A stretch of DNA of 10,500 bases, taken from contig RHKR01000112.1 of NCBI GenBank assembly GCA_008363265.1, positions 1 through 10,500 of the forward strand. The letters run 5' to 3'. The stretch comes from Chlorobiota bacterium. Its GTDB lineage: Bacteria > Bacteroidota > Ignavibacteria > Ignavibacteriales > Ignavibacteriaceae. The translations under genes were made by a program, and so were the position numbers. This document shows, in pieces, positions 5,382 to 10,500 of this stretch. Position 1 is the first letter of the stretch, and the number at the start of each line of letters is the position of its first letter. The notes beneath the pieces are model-generated. The model ran no database searches and was not told the origin of the DNA. It saw only the letters and a list, made by a program, of their open reading frames with translations.

Positions 5382-7520
5382 TCAGAACCGGTACCCGGCA
5401 GTGAATGAGAGGAAAGTGTTTCGTGGCTCTCCGAGTTCGTAGTAGCGGCCGGAAGTTGAGTTGATGTTCAGGAATGCCGCGTACCTCTTGTCCAAAATAT
5501 TGTTAACACCGCCGGAGAGGAGGAAGTTTAAGTTCTCCAGTTTCCAGTCGAGGCCCACTACAGAATTGAGGATAGTGTAAGATGGATTGTTTGCCATGTT
5601 GGCATCATCGGCATACATGTCGGAAATGTGGGTAACCGAAAGCTTCAGGAAGCCCGCGAGGTTCTCTGTTATATTATTCTGATACTGCGCCGCGAAATAG
5701 ATGTTGTGTTTCGGTACTGAGGGAACAACCTTTCCGCCGAAATCCCTGTCTTCGGTTACAAAGTTTCCGTTGTTGTCGAGCTTGATAACACGCGCCGCGT
5801 ATGTGTCGTAGCTGAAATTGCTGTAGGTATAAGCGAGTTTGAGCACTAACGCTTTCAGAATTGCTGTTTCAGCCCCAAGCTCGAAGCCCGTTCTGTTGGT
5901 CTTTGCGGAATTGCGGTAGTAAACCCCGCCAAGTACCTCGAACGGAACTATCTCGTTATCGATCGTGATGTTGAAGAATGTCCCCTCGAACAGCAGGTAG
6001 TTGAACAAACCGCTCGAGAAGATCAGATTGCCCTTCACGCCGAGATCGAAGTTTTTCGATTTCTGTGCCTCGAGGTCGGGGTTGTAGTATTTCCCCTGAT
6101 TGGAGCTGGTCGGGTAATTATCGAGTTCGTTCCCCGCGGGGGAGTCGAAACCGAGACCGAATGAAGTGTATAACGAAAGATATGGCGTAAGCTTAAAGTT
6201 AAGGGCTGCCTTTGGTGTAAAAGCTTCGAACCTTCTCATGTCATCGTTTGAGCCAAGGATCCTGTTCTTCGCGGAGAAGATCACATTGTCGTACCTTCCG
6301 GTCAGAAGTAATGCCAGTTTGTCCGGAATGAACTCCAGCCGCTCCTGAATGTAAAAGCCCGCGTTCTCGATGGTTTCATCGTTAAGTGTAAGCAGCACAT
6401 CGCCTTTCGCGCCGTTGATGTTGTTGTACTCTTCGATCGGACCCGATTGGTAAAGCAGGTCACCTCCCAATGAGAAGAGGTTGTTCAAACCAAAGATAGT
6501 GGTGCGATTGGTGTACCTCGCGGAAGCACCCAGCCCGTAGCGGTTGATGATCCTTACTGTTTTCTGCGACCGTTCGAAATACTTAAAGGTGAAGTAGCCC
6601 GTTACCTCAAACTCGTTAGCGCGGGTACCTCCGGGGTTGAGGGCATACTTGATACCGAAACGGCCTTTGTTCGAGAGTCGGTAATAGTTGAAGTCGCGTT
6701 CGGTCTTGGCAGCCTGAAATGGATCGGTATCAAACTCCGACTGTTTCAGTGAACCGGGGAGTTTAATTATACCCGTAGCGGTATAGCCGTAGAGTGAAAG
6801 TTTCGATACATCCGAGAGGTCTGTCTCGAGAACCGTGTTCATTATGTTCCAGAAATCTTCCGAGTGCTCCCGGTAACCACCGAAATTGTGGTAGTTGTAT
6901 GAAAGCATGAACCTGGTTTTCTCAGCCTTAAGGCCAAGTTTGAACCCGTTTCGCCTTAAACCCCACGCGCCGAACTCGTTGAACTGGGTAACAAAGGAAG
7001 TTGGGAAATCTATTTCATTGATAAAGTTAACCACACCACCGGGTGCGTTAGTGTAGAGGGAGGAAGCACTTCCTTTAACAATCTCGATCGCGCCGACAGA
7101 ATTGAAGTCGATCGCCTCTATTCTGGTTTGGCCATCGGGCTCTGACTCAGGAATTCCATCGAGCAATATCCTCACACCCCGGATGCCTGAGTTGGAACGG
7201 CTTCCGAAGCCGCGTATCGATATCCTCACATCATGATTGCCGTAACGCGACTGCATGAAGAGTCCCGGAACAGCTCCCAGCACATCATTAATCGCTGTTT
7301 TTTTGTCGAAAGTGTAAGATTTATTGTCAAGCCGGTAAACAGGGTATGGAATATCGATTATCTTTTCGCCCACCCTTGTGGCTGTGATCACGACATCATC
7401 GGTCTGGTATTTCATCTGAATGGTGTCGGCCGGAGCCTCTTTTTTCTGCGCGAAACCCGGCAGGGCGAAGAGGAGGAAGATCACCGGTATTAAAATTCGT
7501 TTCATTTTGTTTACTTTCAT
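5382..7520 (-). CDS. TonB-dependent outer-membrane receptor, FecA-like
   Basis: A 712-residue receptor. It has a signal peptide (MKRILIPVIFLLFALPGFAQ from Met6), a TonB box DDVVITATR (41-49), and a plug domain at about 55-170 with VRISIRGFGSRSNSGIRGVR, LLDGIPESEPDGQT and the closing GGVVNFI (161-167). The rest is a 22-strand-type barrel ending in an aromatic residue (AGYRF), as outer-membrane assembly requires. The plug resembles ferric-citrate/siderophore receptors (FecA/PupA family) rather than SusC: there is no N-terminal carboxypeptidase-like domain and no susD neighbour. The substrate is therefore most likely an iron complex or another small metal chelate, by family resemblance only. Translation could begin at Met1 (7520) or Met6 (7505); neither has a clear Shine-Dalgarno. 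It lies 42 nt after the VCBS-repeat gene and its stop is 22 nt from the start of the Asp-box gene, so co-transcription is plausible. No FecR/sigma pair is seen. Confidence 0.92.
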   Translation of the reverse strand: MKVNKMKRILIPVIFLLFALPGFAQKKEAPADTIQMKYQTDDVVITATRVGEKIIDIPYPVYRLDNKSYTFDKKTAINDVLGAVPGLFMQSRYGNHDVRISIRGFGSRSNSGIRGVRILLDGIPESEPDGQTRIEAIDFNSVGAIEIVKGSASSLYTNAPGGVVNFINEIDFPTSFVTQFNEFGAWGLRRNGFKLGLKAEKTRFMLSYNYHNFGGYREHSEDFWNIMNTVLETDLSDVSKLSLYGYTATGIIKLPGSLKQSEFDTDPFQAAKTERDFNYYRLSNKGRFGIKYALNPGGTRANEFEVTGYFTFKYFERSQKTVRIINRYGLGASARYTNRTTIFGLNNLFSLGGDLLYQSGPIEEYNNINGAKGDVLLTLNDETIENAGFYIQERLEFIPDKLALLLTGRYDNVIFSAKNRILGSNDDMRRFEAFTPKAALNFKLTPYLSLYTSFGLGFDSPAGNELDNYPTSSNQGKYYNPDLEAQKSKNFDLGVKGNLIFSSGLFNYLLFEGTFFNITIDNEIVPFEVLGGVYYRNSAKTNRTGFELGAETAILKALVLKLAYTYSNFSYDTYAARVIKLDNNGNFVTEDRDFGGKVVPSVPKHNIYFAAQYQNNITENLAGFLKLSVTHISDMYADDANMANNPSYTILNSVVGLDWKLENLNFLLSGGVNNILDKRYAAFLNINSTSGRYYELGEPRNTFLSFTAGYRF

Positions 7521-7562
7521 AAAATAATTTAACGGTTCGGGAAATTAATGATTTTTAGTTCA

Positions 7563-9614
7563 TTATTTTGTGACCATAAATTTCCCCGTGTGCCGCGTCA
7601 GACCGCCTGAATTGCTGCTGAATCCAAGCGAATAAAAATAAACCCCGGTTGGAGCATTGGTAAGTGCGGCCGCCACTTCATGTGTGCCCGCGCTCATGGT
7701 TCCGTGATCCTTTGTGAAAACGAGCCCTCCCGTCGCGTCATAAACCTCAAGAACAACTTTACCCTCAACGGGCAGAGTGAACCTGAGGGAAGAGGCCGAA
7801 CCGGTTGAAACGGGATTCGGATATGAGCCCACCACCTCAAAAGAGGCGGGGTTATCTAATTCAACAGATATGGGTTTCAGAGTGTGAGCCGTGCCGTCAA
7901 GATCGGTCTGGCGAAGTCTGTATTGCACTTTTCCCGTGATTCCAAGTGTGTTTTTATCCGTAAACGAGTAAGAAACAGGCGATGTAGTTGTTCCCGCGCC
8001 GGGTACCGAGCCGATCGCGCTCCATTCTGCATCCCGCTCATGTTTTCTTTCGATCGCGAACTCGCGGTTGTTCGTCTCGGTTGCTGTTGTCCAGTTCAGC
8101 TCAACCACACCATTGTTTATTTCCGCGCTGAATGATGAAAGTTCAACCGGTACAGGGGTAAGCTGATTGAGGAACAGGACGATCGGTGTGCGTGCGGTTC
8201 CGACTGCCAGATCGAGCATTCCGTCGCTGTTCACATCGCCATAGGCGATCGAGTTTAGCGATGACGCGCCGATGTACGTCCAGGTTGGCAGCGTGGCGAA
8301 GGAGCCTCCGTTGTTAATGTATATCTCAACCCTCGGGGGAGAGAAACTCACGGTCGAAAAATCGGGGTAACCGTCGTTGTTCACATCATTTACCACCAGC
8401 TCCTGAGTTCCCGGGCTCGCGGTTATCGTCGAGCTCCAGACCGGGGAGGCTCCGAGTGTGCCGTTGGTGTTCTTGTAAAGGACGTGCTGATTGCCGTTGC
8501 CACCGATCACGAAATCGATGAAGCCGTCGAGGTCATAGTCGAGCCAGCCGCACCCCTTTTGCGACAGGGTGTTACCGACGGTCCAGGCCGGCATGCCTGA
8601 CATGCCCCCCATGTAATTCAGATAGACGCATGAGGCAAAGTTCACCCACTTGGCCGCGCCGAGGTCACCTTTTTTCACGTGCGTGTAGTCGACCGTGATG
8701 GTTCCCGTAACGGGCATGTTAAGAGCGATCGAGACGAAAGCACCGACGGGGTCCCAGCAATAGTTCGTTACAGGCGAACCGTTCACGGATACGGAATGTA
8801 TCTTCACGATCGGGGTCATTGCGAGGTGAACCGCGCCCTTCATTGAGGAAGTAAGGTAGAAGGTTTCCTGCACGCGGGTGAGGTCGCTGTTATCAAGGTC
8901 GGCGAACGCGACCGAGTTGGTGATCATCCCGTCATTCGAGGTGTAGGTCGGGGTCTGTGTATAGCCCGTTACCTGATTTATGTAGTAGAATATCGGTTTA
9001 TAGGGGTCGGAAGTGTTGCCCTGATTTCCCACTGCCAGATCGAGGAGGCCATCGCCGTTAATGTCGCCAAAGGCAGTTCCGACAGTCCAAGCCTGTCCTG
9101 AGAATATGAACGAGGGGGATTTGGGAACACCCGTGCCGTCATTTATGTAGATCGTCGAGGGGGCATAACTGCCATCGCCATTTCCGGAGAAAAGGTCAGG
9201 CCATCCGTCGCCATTGATGTCAGCCCATTTGATATCGGTAGTGGAGCGTGAATCAGCCGAGAACCAAGCGGGATTCACTGTGAGAGCACCGTTATCATTT
9301 CTGAAGATCATGTTGTTGTACTCGGGGATCGGGGGATACGAGTTGCTGAAGTAGCATCCTGCCGCGAGGTCGAGATCGCCGTCGAGGTCATAGTCGCCGA
9401 AAGCGAGTCCGCCAATCTGTCTTTCGAGTCCAGCCGTCCATGCGGGTGTTGTACCGAAAGGTGCCTGTGGAGTTCTGAAAACCTGTGGGATCTGAGAGGT
9501 TCTGTTGTAGGTGTGGATCGATTTTCCGTCGGGACTGATATCGGTCACCCGTGCTGCATCCTGAGCGGAAATGATGAATGAAAAAATGAGTACAAAAAGG
9601 AGCGATAATTTCAT
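7563..9614 (-). CDS. Secreted FG-GAP/VCBS-repeat propeller protein with Fn3-like and T9SS sorting domains
   Basis: A 683-residue exported protein. It has a signal peptide (MKLSLLFVLIFSFIISAQ). A beta-propeller of Asp-rich, probably calcium-binding blades includes GDYDLDGDLDLAAG (73-86), ADINGDGWPDLFSG (131-144), GDINGDGLLDLAVG (183-196), LDYDLDGFIDFVIG (358-371), NDVNNDGYPDFSTV (409-422) and GDVNSDGMLDLAVG (459-472). A seventh, degenerate blade begins at FADLDNSDL (237-245). An extra segment of roughly 90 residues (about 246-335) without the Asp motif is inserted after it. A fibronectin-III-like domain follows (about 487-586, VELSSFSAEINNGVVELNW). The type A sorting domain runs from YPNPVSTG (598) to the end. 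The start is fixed by GGAG 6 nt upstream (9624-9621). The gene lies 33 nt after the Rid-family gene. Role unknown; such integrin-like propellers bind surfaces, glycans or proteins. Confidence 0.9.
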   Translation of the reverse strand: MKLSLLFVLIFSFIISAQDAARVTDISPDGKSIHTYNRTSQIPQVFRTPQAPFGTTPAWTAGLERQIGGLAFGDYDLDGDLDLAAGCYFSNSYPPIPEYNNMIFRNDNGALTVNPAWFSADSRSTTDIKWADINGDGWPDLFSGNGDGSYAPSTIYINDGTGVPKSPSFIFSGQAWTVGTAFGDINGDGLLDLAVGNQGNTSDPYKPIFYYINQVTGYTQTPTYTSNDGMITNSVAFADLDNSDLTRVQETFYLTSSMKGAVHLAMTPIVKIHSVSVNGSPVTNYCWDPVGAFVSIALNMPVTGTITVDYTHVKKGDLGAAKWVNFASCVYLNYMGGMSGMPAWTVGNTLSQKGCGWLDYDLDGFIDFVIGGNGNQHVLYKNTNGTLGASPVWSSTITASPGTQELVVNDVNNDGYPDFSTVSFSPPRVEIYINNGGSFATLPTWTYIGASSLNSIAYGDVNSDGMLDLAVGTARTPIVLFLNQLTPVPVELSSFSAEINNGVVELNWTTATETNNREFAIERKHERDAEWSAIGSVPGAGTTTSPVSYSFTDKNTLGITGKVQYRLRQTDLDGTAHTLKPISVELDNPASFEVVGSYPNPVSTGSASSLRFTLPVEGKVVLEVYDATGGLVFTKDHGTMSAGTHEVAAALTNAPTGVYFYSLGFSSNSGGLTRHTGKFMVTK

Positions 9615-9647
9615 CTTAAACTCCGTTTAAGTTTGAGGTTGTGTGAC

Positions 9648-10031
9648 CTAATGGTCGAGAATTGCCGTCACTTCAATTTCAACGAGCATGTCGGGATCGG
9701 CGAGCGACCTCACTTCCACTATTGTGGTGGCCGGTTTGATCGAGCCGAAAGCTTCCTTGTGCGCCCTGCCAACATCCTCCTGCATCCCCATGTCAACCAC
9801 ATATATCCGTGTGCGCACCACATCCGCCATTGTAGCGCCGGCATCGATAAGTGCCTGCTCGATCTTCTTAAGAATGATCTTCGTCTGGTAATAAGGTTCA
9901 CCGAGTCCGCGTACTTTACCTTCCTTTATCGATGTGGTGCCCGCCACTTCAATAATATTACCGATCCGCACCGCGCGGGAGTAGCCGTATTCTTCTTCGT
10001 AATGTGTGTCAGAGGATATATTTCTGCGCAT
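9648..10031 (-). CDS. Rid-family (YjgF/YER057c/UK114) protein lacking the catalytic arginine
   Basis: At 127 residues this is the standard length for the trimeric Rid fold. Recognisable blocks are GNIIEVAGTTS (24-34), ALIDAGATMADVVRTRIYVVD (60-80), GRAHKEAFG (88-96) and the family signature PATTIVEVRSL...VEIEVTAI (100-124). RidA itself is a 2-aminoacrylate/imine deaminase whose Arg105 (E. coli PARSCVEV) holds the substrate carboxylate. Here that position is Thr102 (PATTIVEV), so classical imine deamination is doubtful and assignment to an arginine-less Rid subfamily is more likely. The glutamate in VEIE is kept. A purine-rich AAGAAG directly precedes the ATG. It sits between uvrA (109 nt) and the VCBS gene (33 nt), with no obvious functional link to either. 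Confidence 0.9.
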   Translation of the reverse strand: MRRNISSDTHYEEEYGYSRAVRIGNIIEVAGTTSIKEGKVRGLGEPYYQTKIILKKIEQALIDAGATMADVVRTRIYVVDMGMQEDVGRAHKEAFGSIKPATTIVEVRSLADPDMLVEIEVTAILDH

Positions 10032-10053
10032 CTTCTTTTCTTTTTAACTTTTA

Positions 10054-10086
10054 CAAAAATAACAATTATGTGAAACCCACCGCCAA
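10054..10086 (-). promoter_or_regulatory. Candidate promoter of the Rid-family gene
   Basis: On the minus strand TTGG (10086-10083) precedes TATTTTTG (10061-10054) by 21 nt, close to the Bacteroidota TTTG-N19-21-TAnnTTTG form. The same -7 octamer occurs at the hip promoter. It would give a leader of about 15 nt. Weak evidence on its own. Confidence 0.33.
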
Positions 10087-10091
10087 TACTT

Positions 10092-10142
10092 CACTTCGCC
10101 GCGGCGAATCACATTTCACTCCGCCTACGGCGGATCACATTT
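10092..10142. repeat. Tandem pair of hairpin units between uvrA and the Rid-family gene
   Basis: Two consecutive units of 25 and 26 bp have the form CAC-palindrome-TCACATTT. The first core, TTCGCCGCGGCGAA (10095-10108), is a perfect palindrome. The second, TCCGCC-TAC-GGCGGA (10120-10134), is a 6-bp stem with a 3-nt loop. The cores differ while keeping base pairing, which suggests structure is conserved. The second unit runs 2 nt into the uvrA stop codon. A terminator for uvrA or a REP-like element would fit. On the minus strand no T-run follows the stems. Confidence 0.6.
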
Positions 10143-10500
10143 AATTAACTTGCTCCCACTCCGTTTTTTCAAGATAAGGTTTCAGGTACCTTCCCGTCCA
10201 CGAGTCGGGATGTTCTGCTATTTCCTCGGGTGTGCCTGTTGCCACGATGTAGCCGCCTTTATCACCCGCTTCGGGACCGAGATCGATCACATGGTCGGCG
10301 CACTTGATAACATCGAGGTTATGCTCAATTAGCAGAACCGAATTGTTGTTCTCGATCAGGAGCTCGAACGACCTCAGCAGCTTCGAAATATCATCGAAGT
10401 GGAGGCCCGTGGTCGGCTCATCAAAAATGAAGAGGGTGTGTCTGTTGTCTTTCCGTTGGCTCAGATGAAGCGCCAGTTTTATGCGCTGCGCTTCACCACC
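10141..10500 (-). CDS. uvrA: Excinuclease ABC subunit A, C-terminal 119 residues (start outside window)
   Basis: Minus-strand translation begins in the ABC signature [10 protein letters not shown], followed by Walker B with catalytic glutamate ([12 protein letters not shown]), the switch histidine in [11 protein letters not shown], and the typical UvrA ending [21 protein letters not shown]...GRYLKPYL. It stops with TAA at 10143-10141. UvrA is the damage-recognising ATPase of nucleotide excision repair, working with UvrB in the cytoplasm. Only the end of the second nucleotide-binding domain is present. The sequence is near invariant across bacteria, so the call is secure. Confidence 0.97.
   Translation of the reverse strand, partial: GGEAQRIKLALHLSQRKDNRHTLFIFDEPTTGLHFDDISKLLRSFELLIENNNSVLLIEHNLDVIKCADHVIDLGPEAGDKGGYIVATGTPEEIAEHPDSWTGRYLKPYLEKTEWEQVN

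Noticed and set aside
9633..10073. Plus-strand open frame of 146 codons
   Set aside because: It lies antisense over the Rid-family gene, has no domain features, and is rich in His, Cys and Arg, as expected of a shadow frame.

Overview
The window looks like a chromosomal segment from the Fibrobacterota-Chlorobi-Bacteroidota group, most likely an Ignavibacteria-like lineage. Three predicted exported proteins end in a type IX secretion (Por) C-terminal sorting domain, with NYPNPFNP/YPNPVSTG/WPNPFSTG-type openings and GxYxYxL-type closings. There is also a FecA-like TonB-dependent receptor. Two candidate promoters resemble the Bacteroidota -33/-7 type. The taxonomic placement is inferred from protein style only.

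Plus strand, left side. The window opens inside the C-terminal half of a YkuE-like metallophosphoesterase (1-480). A short leader with a striking 13-bp inverted repeat follows. Next comes a secreted class C beta-lactamase-like serine hydrolase (557-2039) whose reading frame is broken near base 895, where a conserved internal segment is missing. It ends 4 bp from the convergent hip operon.

Minus strand, 3605 down to 2044. This is a split HipA toxin-antitoxin locus in the order hipB-hipS-hipT (HipBST type). Both gene junctions overlap by exactly 11 nt. Each downstream gene has its own Shine-Dalgarno sequence. Three palindromic operators of the form TATACC-N6-GGTATA lie upstream at exact 40-bp spacing. 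The hipB frame has no intact start: an in-frame TAG separates the only upstream ATG from the helix-turn-helix. The locus therefore appears either repressor-defective or dependent on unusual initiation.

Minus strand, 10500 down to 3638. A DNA-repair gene end (uvrA) is followed by a Rid-family protein that lacks the canonical catalytic arginine. Then come a secreted FG-GAP/VCBS propeller protein, a TonB-dependent receptor, and a secreted Asp-box (sialidase-like) propeller. Spacings from ridA-like to receptor are short (33 and 42 nt), so those genes could be co-transcribed. The propeller protein, the receptor and the Asp-box protein together form a surface/secretion module of unknown substrate. 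The Asp-box gene has an apparent CTG start, and its signal-peptide core is encoded by a 9-bp tandem repeat. No tRNA, rRNA, CRISPR array, insertion sequence or phage gene is visible.
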